Origin: Hyphomicrobiales bacterium | GTDB lineage: Bacteria; Pseudomonadota; Alphaproteobacteria; Rhizobiales; Xanthobacteraceae | Direction: 5' to 3' | DNA: 64,000 bases | NCBI GenBank assembly: GCA_021732215.1 | Contig: JAKFVL010000003.1 | Span: 1-64,000 of the forward strand | Shown: piece by piece, positions 1 through 8,032 of the stretch | How positions within the stretch are numbered: position 1 is the stretch's first letter | How the letters are laid out: every line of letters starts with the position of its first letter | Program-made: the position numbers and the translations under genes | Notes under the pieces: model-generated | The model's input: only the letters and a program-made list of their open reading frames with translations | Databases searched by the model: none | What the model was told of the DNA's origin: nothing

Positions 1-143
1 GTGTGCTTCTGTAAAGCTGGTGACAAAGGAACGTAGAGCAATCGCGTTTGAGGAAGATCAGCGAGCCATAGACGCCTTTCATAATCAATTAGTTCGCAGA
101 GGCCACATTCGCCAGCGCGCTGGCGACGTTTGAGTTCGGCCAT
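1..143 (-). CDS. Start of a small gene running off the left edge (hypothetical)
   Basis: On the minus strand an ATG at 141-143 opens a frame of 47 codons that stays open to the window edge. An AAGGA ribosome-binding site lies five bases before the ATG, and the start is nine bases past the stop of the gene at 153-1088, so the two look translationally coupled. The protein begins MAELKRRQRAGECGLCELID; C13 and C16 form a CxxC pair that could hold a metal, but no family is recognised. The 3' part is outside the window. Confidence 0.5.
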   Translation of the reverse strand, partial: MAELKRRQRAGECGLCELIDYERRLWLADLPQTRLLYVPLSPALQKH

Positions 144-152
144 AGATCCTTT

Positions 153-1088
153 TTACTTACGTTTGTCGCCAATCTTATCGTTGGGAGATTCAATCATCTG
201 CATCGTTCGTGTTGCGTCTGTTAGAGGCTCTCTTTTGCGCGCTGCAGAAATTTCCTTCATCATTTTTGCTTGGGCTAGTCTGCGAATTGCGCGATCAATT
301 AACGCGTCGAGCCTTTCTTCAAGATCTATATCTTCCATCACGCGTTCGATCGTGAAGAATTCTGCAGCCGTCTCGTCGAGGTAGCTGTAACTCTCTTGCG
401 GATTGTCTTCCTGCTCGGCGATGGCTTTAGGAAGCAATACATGATCAATTTCTAATTTTACACCGTGGACCCAAGATAAGAGATCTTCGAATGCTTCTCG
501 AGGAACGACTTTGTTGAGATGTTCGCGAGCTCCCTCTTCAAGCATTCTGATCTTCGCACGAACAAGTACTTCTCCTATGCTTCCGAATAGCGAACTGCTG
601 AAATTGCGAAGTTCAGCCACAGGATCACGGATTCGATTTTGAGCAGTTGAACCAGAGTTGCGGTTAGCTTCAAGTGTCCGTGCAAGTGTATATTTGGCTC
701 GATCAAGATTTTCTTGGAAGAAAGGAATAGGTTCGTTCGCAAGAGGTTTGAACTCCGGCTTTTGTATCGCAGTAGTCAGTTCCAGATTTCTTTTAGCGCG
801 AACCCGCTTTTTTCGCCACAGACAGGTGAGAATAGTATATACGGCATCCTCTTCCAAAGCGCCTGACGGGTGCCACTCCTCACGCAGTTCCTGATGTAGC
901 GCCTCAAACTCCGTTACGTTTTCCCATGGCAACAATGTTGCCTTAGAGAACGCGCCATGCTTGAGGGCGTTCGGCAGTTTCGTTGGTTTCCTTGGCAATG
1001 AGTGCCTCTTACTAATTTTCTTGTTAAGTTCCAACTTTGATCCGCTTTCAAAGTTTTTGGATTTTACAGTCTGCTGCCTTTCAAACAA
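153..1088 (-). CDS. Hypothetical protein of a mobile-element block
   Basis: About 311 codons, charged and largely helical, with no membrane segment or signal peptide. Near residue 40 it has PNALKHGAFS, a short motif also seen at the N-terminus of small-terminase-like and other phage-linked proteins of rhizobia; this is a weak hint only. Positions 95-290 are rich in Glu, Arg and Leu and may form coiled coils. The open frame begins at a TTG (1086-1088) without a convincing ribosome-binding site, so the true start could lie further in. It lies in an AT-richer stretch, the same way round as the ERF and YqaJ genes but separated from them by about 450 bp. Function unknown. Confidence 0.6.
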   Translation of the reverse strand: MFERQQTVKSKNFESGSKLELNKKISKRHSLPRKPTKLPNALKHGAFSKATLLPWENVTEFEALHQELREEWHPSGALEEDAVYTILTCLWRKKRVRAKRNLELTTAIQKPEFKPLANEPIPFFQENLDRAKYTLARTLEANRNSGSTAQNRIRDPVAELRNFSSSLFGSIGEVLVRAKIRMLEEGAREHLNKVVPREAFEDLLSWVHGVKLEIDHVLLPKAIAEQEDNPQESYSYLDETAAEFFTIERVMEDIDLEERLDALIDRAIRRLAQAKMMKEISAARKREPLTDATRTMQMIESPNDKIGDKRK

Positions 1089-1537
1089 GTTGGCTGAGAG
1101 ATTTCCAGGGGCAGGCGCTGCCGCCTACGGCGGCGCAGCCAGATTTAGCGACTACCCGATTAAGATTCGTGGTCGGAGATTTGGCCTATTGCGGAATATA
1201 TACTGCCGTGCATGAGCACCGCAGGCGATTTCGCGGCTCGACTGCTCTCGTTCTAGCATGCGATGGCAACGCTGGTTTTGTTGTTTGCGTTGACGCGCGA
1301 GATCATAGCCGACGACTACGATATGCGTGCCAGTATCATTGCAAGTGGCATTGGTGCCGATGCGGGCTCACGTTCTCACTAGCGTACGGCGGCGTGTCAG
1401 CACGCAGCATCGGCTGAATGAGTCACAACATCGGCTGAATGAGTCACAACGGCGTCAACTCAGCTCCGATTTCACTTGCCCGGTTCTAAGGCCTAGCAAT
1501 CTCATTCGCTGCAGACTAAGATAGTCCCGTCAAATGG
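1089..1537. other. Non-coding gap in the mobile-element block
   Basis: About 450 bp with no open frame that looks like a real protein in either direction. It holds a GC-rich imperfect palindrome near 1112-1138 and a 21-bp tandem duplication at 1408-1449. It may be a decayed gene or the leader of the 153-1088 gene; no homologous reading was recognised. Confidence 0.5.
1408..1449. repeat. Perfect 21-bp tandem duplication
   Basis: The 21-bp unit beginning CATCGGCTGAATGAG and ending TCACAA occurs twice head to tail with no mismatch (1408-1428 and 1429-1449). It lies in the non-coding gap upstream of the ERF gene's 3' end. Perfect identity suggests a recent duplication; no function is evident. 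Confidence 0.85.
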
Positions 1538-2803
1538 TCACCGCTTCATTTGCCAAAGACGAGCCGCCGTTTGCATCGGGTCGATCTTCTGCTGATCCCA
1601 CCACAACAATTCATTACCCTGTCGGTGATTTTCGCGATGATGAGTGCGACATAGCGGTACGGTAAATTCATCGCTCACCTTTCGGCTTAGCGCTCGTGGT
1701 TGAGTAAATCTCAGATGGTGTGCGTCCGACAGCGTGCGTCCGCAAACAAGACAAGGTTGGGATGCGACAAATTTGAGATGATCCTTGTCTCGTAGCCGTC
1801 GGGGTTCGCCAAATGTTAGCTCAGACTTATCAATCTTTTGAGAAGCTGTGCTGCCGCATGTGTTGATCTTTGGTTTAAAACTGTCGCGTTTCAATCGGGT
1901 ATGAACATTTCGTGTTTTGCCAGTTACTGGTTGAATGTTTTTGTTTTCGCAACGAAATGCGGACTTTTCTAACTTTTGCTTATCGAGCTGGGGTTGAAGA
2001 GCAATCGGCTTTTGGGTCAATCTCAAATCTTCAGCGGACCCGATTTGCTGGACGTTGTTTCCCCGAATTTTAAGTCTTTCCACCTGGGCGACGAATAACG
2101 TTTCGATGACTTTCGCTGCATCAACCGAAAGCTGATTTTTAAGCCCTAAAATCTGCGCTGCTCTTGCATATAAATCGTCAAGAACTTCCGCCGCCTCGAT
2201 TAAATTTTCAGCTTGCTCTCGAATATTTGCAACAGAGCTCAAGTCTAGGGTTTTTTTCTCAGATTTCACGGGTCCGCGTGAAGATCTGAATTTTTCTATG
2301 TCGGGGTTTTGATACGTGCAATCTGACGGTAGTATCGTCGTGCGTGCGGGTGTTTCGGGAAGAGTCGCAGAAGTGTGGAACAAGGGCGTGTCTAGGTCAT
2401 CTTCACCAGCAATTCCGACGAGAGTGAATAGCGCATAGCGGCGCGCATAAGTGAGTGCTGCTCCCATCCTGCGCGGAGATACCATATCGTCCAAATGACA
2501 AACAGGCCACTCGGACGAAATCCACTCGCCCGATGTATGCATTAGTGTTGTCGTAAGATTGATTCCCTTACTATCCTGATTAATCGTTGTTGTTTGTACG
2601 ATCGCGATTTGCTGGACACCAAGAACTTTTCTGAGAATATCAAGCCCTCTCGAAAGTGGCGCGTAACGAAAGTATTGCGGTTGCAACGACTCGGTGTTGC
2701 GATGAATACTTCCAATTGTCGATTTTTCAGGGTTCCGCATCTCGAGCTGTGCTTTAGCTAAAGCGGTTGCAATCGTCGCGATACTTTCACTGGTGCGATG
2801 CAT
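1538..2803 (-). CDS. ERF-family single-strand annealing protein with C-terminal HNH-like module
   Basis: ERF proteins anneal complementary single strands during phage recombination. Residues 1-140 show the ERF pattern, ending in the hallmark GAALTYARRYAL followed by GIAGEDDLD. After a long polar linker, residues 345-421 carry an HNH/DUF968-like cluster: C351 and C354, DAHH at 360-363, C385, then HH 388-389 and H393. The central linker is low in order and rich in Lys/Gln. The ATG at 2801-2803 lies inside the last codons of the YqaJ gene (17-bp overlap), which fits a coupled exonuclease plus annealing-protein pair as in lambda Red. AT-richer than the glycan genes. The family call is firm; nuclease activity of the C-terminus is inference. 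Confidence 0.85.
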   Translation of the reverse strand: MHRTSESIATIATALAKAQLEMRNPEKSTIGSIHRNTESLQPQYFRYAPLSRGLDILRKVLGVQQIAIVQTTTINQDSKGINLTTTLMHTSGEWISSEWPVCHLDDMVSPRRMGAALTYARRYALFTLVGIAGEDDLDTPLFHTSATLPETPARTTILPSDCTYQNPDIEKFRSSRGPVKSEKKTLDLSSVANIREQAENLIEAAEVLDDLYARAAQILGLKNQLSVDAAKVIETLFVAQVERLKIRGNNVQQIGSAEDLRLTQKPIALQPQLDKQKLEKSAFRCENKNIQPVTGKTRNVHTRLKRDSFKPKINTCGSTASQKIDKSELTFGEPRRLRDKDHLKFVASQPCLVCGRTLSDAHHLRFTQPRALSRKVSDEFTVPLCRTHHRENHRQGNELLWWDQQKIDPMQTAARLWQMKR

Positions 2804-3608
2804 CGAACCCTCCTACTTCGACCGCGTCCAAAATGATGGCACCTGATTTCGATCGTTTAGCTTTGACACCGTGACCTGACGCTTGCTTTGCGTCGTCGGG
2901 CACTAAAGCTTTCAGTTCCGATTTGGCTCGCTCATGTTCAAAGTACGCGCTGCGAGTACGGAGAAAAATCGACGCAAACTCCCCCCAAGAGTTGGAGCCA
3001 GCCATATCGACGATGCGCACTGCCTCAATACGAGGTTTTGGCGATTCACAATTTATAAGCGAGGGTTGGTTGCCAGTATTTACTGCTCGCCAGAAGGCTT
3101 TTTCAGCTGCGATGAGAAGTGTTTGATAAATCGGATCAGCATCAACCCAAATTTCAACCCATCTCCCACCGCCGTTAATTATGGATAATACCGCTCGACT
3201 CGACCCTGCAACCAACATGTTGTGCTGGAGTTGCGCCATATGTTTTGATGCGGCTGCTTCCTCCGAAAACGACCAAGGAAGCATGAACTTGGATTCAAAG
3301 ACGTCGAGGCTATCTTTGATGCGGCCATCTAAAGTGGCCGTCATGAAATCGATGCTCCGATGGACAAAGCGCTTTTGTGTATCGATGACTACCCGACCGG
3401 TAACGTGCTCAAACCATTCTTTGTTTAAATCCTCTGTCACCAGTCCAAGTCGGACTATCAATTCGTGCGTCAGATCCGCGCGTTCACGCTCACCTCGCTT
3501 CTCTTGCCAGAGCCTAATGATTGCTTTTTCATCTGTTCCCATGATAATTCGCGCATCCGACCCACCTATCGACTTGCAACGATCGTATTCTTTCAATGCT
3601 GGTGCCAT
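2787..3608 (-). CDS. YqaJ-type viral recombinase exonuclease
   Basis: PD-(D/E)xK exonuclease of the lambda-exo/YqaJ type that resects double-strand ends for the ERF partner encoded downstream. From the ATG at 3608, GGSDA (residues 15-19), ATLDGR with D94, and FESKF with E105 and K107 match the conserved motifs; the latter two are the metal-binding D...ExK. An earlier in-frame ATG at 3638 would add ten residues, but AGGGG stands nine bases before 3608 whereas 3638 has no such site, and 3638 lies in a palindromic operator candidate. At 273 residues the length is normal for the family. The gene is divergent from the XRE regulator. Confidence 0.82.
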   Translation of the reverse strand: MAPALKEYDRCKSIGGSDARIIMGTDEKAIIRLWQEKRGERERADLTHELIVRLGLVTEDLNKEWFEHVTGRVVIDTQKRFVHRSIDFMTATLDGRIKDSLDVFESKFMLPWSFSEEAAASKHMAQLQHNMLVAGSSRAVLSIINGGGRWVEIWVDADPIYQTLLIAAEKAFWRAVNTGNQPSLINCESPKPRIEAVRIVDMAGSNSWGEFASIFLRTRSAYFEHERAKSELKALVPDDAKQASGHGVKAKRSKSGAIILDAVEVGGFDASHQ

Positions 3609-3631
3609 GTGATTTTCCCCTAAATATTCTC

Positions 3632-3686
3632 TCAACATATTTTATTGATCTCACATTAAAATCGGCGAGTCAACAGAAAATGTTGA
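3632..3686. promoter_or_regulatory. Paired 17-bp operator-like palindromes between divergent genes
   Basis: Two sites of the form TCAACA-N5-TRTTGA lie 38 bp apart: 3632-3648 (TCAACA / TATTGA, one mismatch) and 3670-3686 (TCAACA / TGTTGA, perfect). The right copy ends one base before the XRE gene's ATG; the left lies just upstream of the YqaJ start. The sequence TTGACT (minus strand, 3674-3669) could be a -35 box for the leftward genes, overlapped by the right copy. This is the geometry of a phage-type autorepressor switch. Confidence 0.6.
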
Positions 3687-3687
3687 T

Positions 3688-3918
3688 ATGCAAATAACCC
3701 CTGGACAATGCCGAGCTGCGCGAGCGTTGCTTGACTTGACGCAAACTGAGTTGGCGGCACGAGCCAAACTAGGGCTGTCTACGGTTGTCGATTTTGAGCG
3801 TTCCCGCCGAAATGTGTCGGCAGAAGCTGTGAATGAATTGAAGGTGACCCTAATGGAGCTTGGTATTCAGTTTATCTCAAGCAGCGGGGCGGGGATCGGA
3901 GTGCGTCTGCGTAAATGA
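3688..3918 (+). CDS. XRE-family helix-turn-helix regulator
   Basis: A 76-residue DNA-binding protein. Residues 5-55 form a Cro/C1-type domain: ARALLDLTQTELAARA leads into the recognition helix around LGLSTVVDFERSRR. The C-terminus is short and has no sensor domain. It is transcribed away from the YqaJ-ERF genes, and its ATG sits one base after a perfect palindrome, so it probably represses itself and the recombination genes. The usual partner of such a small regulator, an antirepressor or second Cro, is not seen nearby. Confidence 0.85.
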   Translation: MQITPGQCRAARALLDLTQTELAARAKLGLSTVVDFERSRRNVSAEAVNELKVTLMELGIQFISSSGAGIGVRLRK

Positions 3919-4014
3919 ATCAGCCGCTTTTCAAGTCTGCATGATGCCTCCAAAGAAAGTGGCATTAGCGGCTGTTGAATTGACGGTCTAACGCTGCGTG
4001 ATAGGCTCACTGCC

Positions 4015-4929
4015 ATGTCACATGGTCTAATGTTTCACCACTTTTCCGACGGACGACATCCACGAGGGCAAGGCGCGATTTCAGCTCGCGAGTTCAAAGA
4101 CATTTTGGACTACATTGGAATCGACCGAATACTGCCGGCGCTGGAATGGCAAGACAGGTCGCTGGCTGGAACGCTTCCCGACGATGCTGTCTGTCTCACC
4201 TTCGATGATGCACTTAGATGCCAGATGGATGTAGCCAAGCCGGTGATGGACAGCTTGGGGTTGACGGGTTTCTGGTTTGTCTATTCTGCAGTTTTTGAAG
4301 GTCAGATCGGAAAACTCGAAACTTACCGGTATTTTCGCACCATGAAGGGAGTGGATGATTTTTATCGATCGTTCGATACGGCGGTCAGTCATTCGCAATG
4401 GTCCGAAGAGATAAATTCAAGTCTGAAAAAATTCGACGAGAACTCGTACATGAAAGAGTATACCTTCTTCACACCGGCAGATCGCAAATTCAGATTTCTG
4501 CGAGATGACGCTCTCGGTCCTGTTCGTTATGAGTATCTGATGGACACGATGCTTGAAGAGGAGGGGTTTGATGCACAAAGTCTTGCCCCGCTGCTCTGGA
4601 TGAACGACGAGTCTTTAAGAGAGCTGGAGCGAGACGGGAATATTGTCGGTCTTCACTCATACTCGCATCCGACGGCTATCGAGCGTGAAGAGCCAGACAG
4701 GCAGCGCGAAGAGTACAGTAAAAATCGAGACCATTTGAAAAGTGTTCTGCGTTCTGCTCCGACTACGGTATCGCACCCTTCAAATTCGTATAACGCGACC
4801 ACGTTGGAAATACTTGCGAGTTTGGGGATCACGCTGGGATTCCGAGCTGATATGAAGTTCGGGTTGAGTCAACTGGAGCAGCCACGCGAGGATCATTCGC
4901 ATATCATGATGACCATGGGCCGCAGATGA
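4015..4929 (+). CDS. Polysaccharide deacetylase (NodB-homology) family protein
   Basis: A 304-residue carbohydrate esterase of the CE4/NodB fold, expected to remove acetyl groups from amino sugars with a bound metal. T62-F-D-D65 matches motif 1 (catalytic and metal Asp), and H214-S-Y-S-H218 in a VGLHSYSHPT context matches motif 2. There is no signal peptide, so it probably acts in the cytoplasm on a lipid- or nucleotide-linked sugar rather than on exported polymer. The stop overlaps the ATG of the next gene (ATGA), which encodes a formyltransferase; together they could exchange an N-acetyl for an N-formyl group (inference). A possible promoter TTGACG-N16-TAGGCT lies at 3980-4007. Confidence 0.82.
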   Translation: MSHGLMFHHFSDGRHPRGQGAISAREFKDILDYIGIDRILPALEWQDRSLAGTLPDDAVCLTFDDALRCQMDVAKPVMDSLGLTGFWFVYSAVFEGQIGKLETYRYFRTMKGVDDFYRSFDTAVSHSQWSEEINSSLKKFDENSYMKEYTFFTPADRKFRFLRDDALGPVRYEYLMDTMLEEEGFDAQSLAPLLWMNDESLRELERDGNIVGLHSYSHPTAIEREEPDRQREEYSKNRDHLKSVLRSAPTTVSHPSNSYNATTLEILASLGITLGFRADMKFGLSQLEQPREDHSHIMMTMGRR

Positions 4930-5720
4930 AAATCGCCGTTTTTACGGCAAACCAGCCGCGTCATTTCTCGCTGATCAGGAGATTGGCTAATATCGCCGAA
5001 GAGGTCGTAGCTTGCCAGGAATGCTACACGCTCTTTCCAGGTCACGTGGCGGACTTCTATCGCAAATCAGATGTTATGCGGCTCTACTTTGACTTCGTGC
5101 GGCGAGCAGAAGAAGAAGTATTCGAGCCCATATCCTTGCTGCCCCGGAATGTGCGCGTTCTTTCCCTGCGGGACGGCGATATTAACAAGCTGCCTGTTGA
5201 TACATTTTTGGAGTTCTTGTCCGCCGATTTTATCGTGGTGTTCGGCGCAACTTATCTAAAGGGCGCGCTCTGCGAAGCGCTGATCGCCAGAAACGCGATC
5301 AATATCCACATGGGGGTTTCGCCTTACTATCGTGGAAGCGGCTGTAATTTCTGGGCCATGTACGACGGCAACTACGACATGGTGGGTGCTACCATCCATA
5401 GATTGAGTGCGGGGTTGGACTCGGGCTCTATGTTATTTCATGCGTTTCCTGAAGCGGCTGATGATGATCCATGGCGGCACGGGATGAGAGCGGTTGCCGC
5501 TGCGCACAAAACATTGGCGCTTGCTATTGCGAGCAATGAGTTGGCTTGCATGCAGCCGGTCGGACAAGATCGCAGCAAGCAGATCCGTTATACTAAAACA
5601 TCGGAGTTTACCGACGAAGTCGCGCAAGCTTACCTCGATGATCTGCCAACTAGCGATAAACTTAAGTCGGTCTGCAAGGCGCGTGATTATGAAAAGTTTT
5701 TGCGTCCACGCATGGCCTGA
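4926..5720 (+). CDS. Formyltransferase-fold protein, probable sugar N-formyltransferase
   Basis: A 264-residue protein of the methionyl-tRNA formyltransferase/GART fold that would pass a formyl group from N10-formyl-tetrahydrofolate to an amine. The catalytic triad is visible as N126-x-H128 in NIHMG and D165 in GLDSGS; the SPYYRGSGCNFWA loop replaces the SLLP loop of tRNA enzymes and is typical of the sugar and general formyltransferase branch. It lacks the tRNA-binding C-terminal domain of Fmt. The start overlaps the deacetylase stop by four bases, arguing that both act on one amino sugar. The substrate is unknown; a hydroxymethyl- or amino-sugar branch is possible. Confidence 0.8.
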   Translation: MKIAVFTANQPRHFSLIRRLANIAEEVVACQECYTLFPGHVADFYRKSDVMRLYFDFVRRAEEEVFEPISLLPRNVRVLSLRDGDINKLPVDTFLEFLSADFIVVFGATYLKGALCEALIARNAINIHMGVSPYYRGSGCNFWAMYDGNYDMVGATIHRLSAGLDSGSMLFHAFPEAADDDPWRHGMRAVAAAHKTLALAIASNELACMQPVGQDRSKQIRYTKTSEFTDEVAQAYLDDLPTSDKLKSVCKARDYEKFLRPRMA

Positions 5721-6007
5721 TTTGAGCGGATATCTTTTGGCGATTTCGCGTAACCGCTGGCTGCACCAAAGCAGCTCAGGCTGTTGATACCCGTGAACAT
5801 GGCGGTCCGCGGGAAGATACGTCCGACATCCTCGTTGTGACTGGTCGTCACTGGGCATGCCGTTGATAACCGACAACCGATATCCATTTAGGTTCCGATC
5901 GCGGAACGGGCCTTTTGCGGTTAATTTTTCACTTATCGTTATATTTTCCACGTCAAAAATTACCGAATCAGATTCAGTGACGCGCAACTGAGCCGAGGCG
6001 GATTGAC
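5721..6007. other. Intergenic stretch with a weak hairpin and AT-rich leader
   Basis: About 290 bp without a credible gene. A 6-bp stem with 4-base loop (GTTCCG / CGGAAC) at 5892-5907, followed after five bases by a T-rich stretch, may be a weak terminator for the formyltransferase gene. AT-rich sequence from 5920 to 5960, including TATATT at 5940-5945, probably holds the promoter of the metalloprotease gene, but no clear -35 box stands out. Confidence 0.4.
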
Positions 6008-8032
6008 GTGGCTTACAGTTATTCTTTCGAAGGACCGAAGTGGGGATCCACAGCAGTGGGTGCCCCAGGCGGCATGGTCACCTGGAGTTTTGGTCAAGGT
6101 ACCGGCAAAGCCGTTACGTGGGCCAACAATTCGATCAATAATTTCAACGCGATCGTAACTGCGGCATTTGATCGGTGGGAACAGGTTGCTAATATCGACT
6201 TCGTCAAAGTTGCCGATAGTTCCGCGGTTAATATTCGACTGGGAACATTCTCGATCGATGGCCTGAATTCCATCGTGGGCGTTGCTTACTACAGCTACTC
6301 CGGATCGGCTTTGCGTTGGTCGGAGATCGGATTCGATTCCGCTGAGAATTGGAACGATACGCTTCTTTACCAGGTTGCTCTTCACGAGATCGGACACGCG
6401 ATCGGTTTGGATCATCACTCCGGTGATCCGTCGATCATGGCGGCATATATCAATCCAGCCATCACCGATTTGCAGCCCTACGACATCGCGGCCATACAGG
6501 CACTTTACGGTCCCGCGAACGCGGCGCCGATAGTAGTGGCGTCCAATCTGCAGGAAGTGTTGGGTGCGCCAGCGCCGAGGCTTTCTGATCAGCTTGCGTA
6601 TTCCGACAATGATCCGGCGGTTCTTTGGCGCATCCAGGACCTCTCAAATGATGGTAGCTCGGCGCTGATTTTGAACAGTCAGGCACTGCAAGCGTCATCG
6701 ACGATTGTTTTGACCGCGGCTCAATTCTCTCAAGTGACAATTGCGACAGTTGGCGCCACTCATGACATTTGGGCCCGAGCGTTCGACGGTCATTCCTACA
6801 GCGCGCCGGTTCATTTTACGATTACACCCCCTGTCAGACCGGTGCCGGTCGTAGCTGTGTCTGATCTGGTAGAAACCTTGGGAATGGCGCCGGTGGCGTT
6901 GTCCGCGCAGCTTGCTTATTCGGGATCGCTTCCGGCGGTAACCTGGCGCATCCAGGACATAAGCTCCAACGGCGAGTCCGCACTGCTCCTCAACGGAAGT
7001 CCGCTTTCGGCCGCCAGCACTATAACACTCACGGCTGCGCAGTTTGCGCAGGTCACAATAGGCACCGTCACCGAAAGTCACGAAATTTGGGCCAATGCAT
7101 CTGACGGATCGCTCAAAAGCGCGCCGGTCAACTTCAGCATCACGCCGCCGACGAACTCAGCGCCCGTCGTGACCGCAACGGACCTTCATGAAACGCTGGG
7201 CGCTCCGCCTACTTTAGTTTCCTCTCAGGTAACTTACATTGACGAGTCGCCTGCGATGAGTTGGCGCATCCAAGATATATCGACCGACGGGACGAGCGCG
7301 CTCTTACTAAATGGGAGTCCGCTGAACGCGTCGCAGACTGTTGCACTGACGCCGGCGCAGTTTGCGGCTCTTACGATAGGCCAGGTGACATCGTCGCACG
7401 ACGTTTATGTGGTTGCGTCCGATGGGTTCAAGTTCAGCGCACCTGCGCACTTCACCATAACACCGCCTGTCAATTCGGCACCGGTACTGGTCGCGACCGA
7501 TCTGCACGAAGTTGCCGGCGCACCACCTGTCGCGTTGTCGACTCAGGTTTCCTACAGCGATGCGCAAGCCGCAGTAAGTTGGCGAATTCAGGATATTTCT
7601 TCCGATGGCTCCACGGCGTTGCTGCTTAACGGCAGTCCGCTATCTGCGGCATCCACTGTGACGCTGACCGCCGCACAGTTTGCGCAGATCACAATCGCGC
7701 AGGTCAATTCAGTTCATGAAATCTGGATGCGAGCGTCGGACGGTTATCTGAACAGTGCGCCGGTCAAACTGACCGTTACCCCGCCAGGAAGCCATCTGCA
7801 GGCCGGCCTTGAAATCCATTCCGATCATTTTCATTTTGCCGAGCTTGGCCAGCAACAGCCAATGGAAACAATTGTATCTCATTCGTATGGTGGAATTGAT
7901 TTGCATGAGAGCGATGCCCCCGTCCACGCTGCCCATGAGCTGCTGCCTGATATCGGGTTTGACGCCTTCACGCCGCTGAATCTCCCCAGAAGTCAGCTCC
8001 ACGCTGATGACTTTCTATTTGCGCACATCTGA
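6008..8032 (+). CDS. Matrixin-type zinc metalloprotease with four internal repeats, probably type I secreted
   Basis: A 674-residue protein starting at GTG (6008), with GAGG nine bases upstream. Residues 1-170 are a metzincin catalytic domain: HEIGHAIGLDH gives the zinc ligands H126, H130 and H136 with catalytic E127, and M144 in SIMAAY fits the Met-turn. Residues 173-596 are four 106-residue repeats, each containing a WRIQDxSxxG...ALxLN core and ending in ITPP or VTPP. The last 78 residues include a His/Asp-rich stretch and end DDFLFAHI, similar to C-termini of proteins exported by type I systems. There is no Sec signal and no RTX nonapeptide. No exporter genes are adjacent. The target is unknown; repeats may bind surface glycan. 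Confidence 0.85.
   Translation: MAYSYSFEGPKWGSTAVGAPGGMVTWSFGQGTGKAVTWANNSINNFNAIVTAAFDRWEQVANIDFVKVADSSAVNIRLGTFSIDGLNSIVGVAYYSYSGSALRWSEIGFDSAENWNDTLLYQVALHEIGHAIGLDHHSGDPSIMAAYINPAITDLQPYDIAAIQALYGPANAAPIVVASNLQEVLGAPAPRLSDQLAYSDNDPAVLWRIQDLSNDGSSALILNSQALQASSTIVLTAAQFSQVTIATVGATHDIWARAFDGHSYSAPVHFTITPPVRPVPVVAVSDLVETLGMAPVALSAQLAYSGSLPAVTWRIQDISSNGESALLLNGSPLSAASTITLTAAQFAQVTIGTVTESHEIWANASDGSLKSAPVNFSITPPTNSAPVVTATDLHETLGAPPTLVSSQVTYIDESPAMSWRIQDISTDGTSALLLNGSPLNASQTVALTPAQFAALTIGQVTSSHDVYVVASDGFKFSAPAHFTITPPVNSAPVLVATDLHEVAGAPPVALSTQVSYSDAQAAVSWRIQDISSDGSTALLLNGSPLSAASTVTLTAAQFAQITIAQVNSVHEIWMRASDGYLNSAPVKLTVTPPGSHLQAGLEIHSDHFHFAELGQQQPMETIVSHSYGGIDLHESDAPVHAAHELLPDIGFDAFTPLNLPRSQLHADDFLFAHI
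6524..7795 (+). repeat. Four tandem 318-bp coding repeats
   Basis: Four in-frame units, each 106 codons, inside the metalloprotease gene (starts near 6524, 6842, 7160 and 7478). Units 2 to 4 are closest to one another; the first is the most diverged. Each unit reads AP(V/I)V...DL.E..G.....L...Y....A..WRIQD and later TAAQF. This is a duplication series that may change in copy number between strains. Confidence 0.85.

Noticed and set aside
2-133. Open plus-strand frame at the left edge that could be the end of a gene
   Set aside because: The minus strand has an ATG with a strong ribosome-binding site over the same bases and matches the direction of its neighbours.
1408-1449. CRISPR-like array
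   Set aside because: Two adjacent identical units with no spacers.
1089-1537. tRNA or attachment site beside the recombination genes
   Set aside because: No cloverleaf or duplicated core was found; the visible repeat is only a 21-bp tandem.
6008-8032. Serralysin-type protease
   Set aside because: No GGxGxD nonapeptide repeats; the catalytic domain is matrixin-like and the repeats are different.
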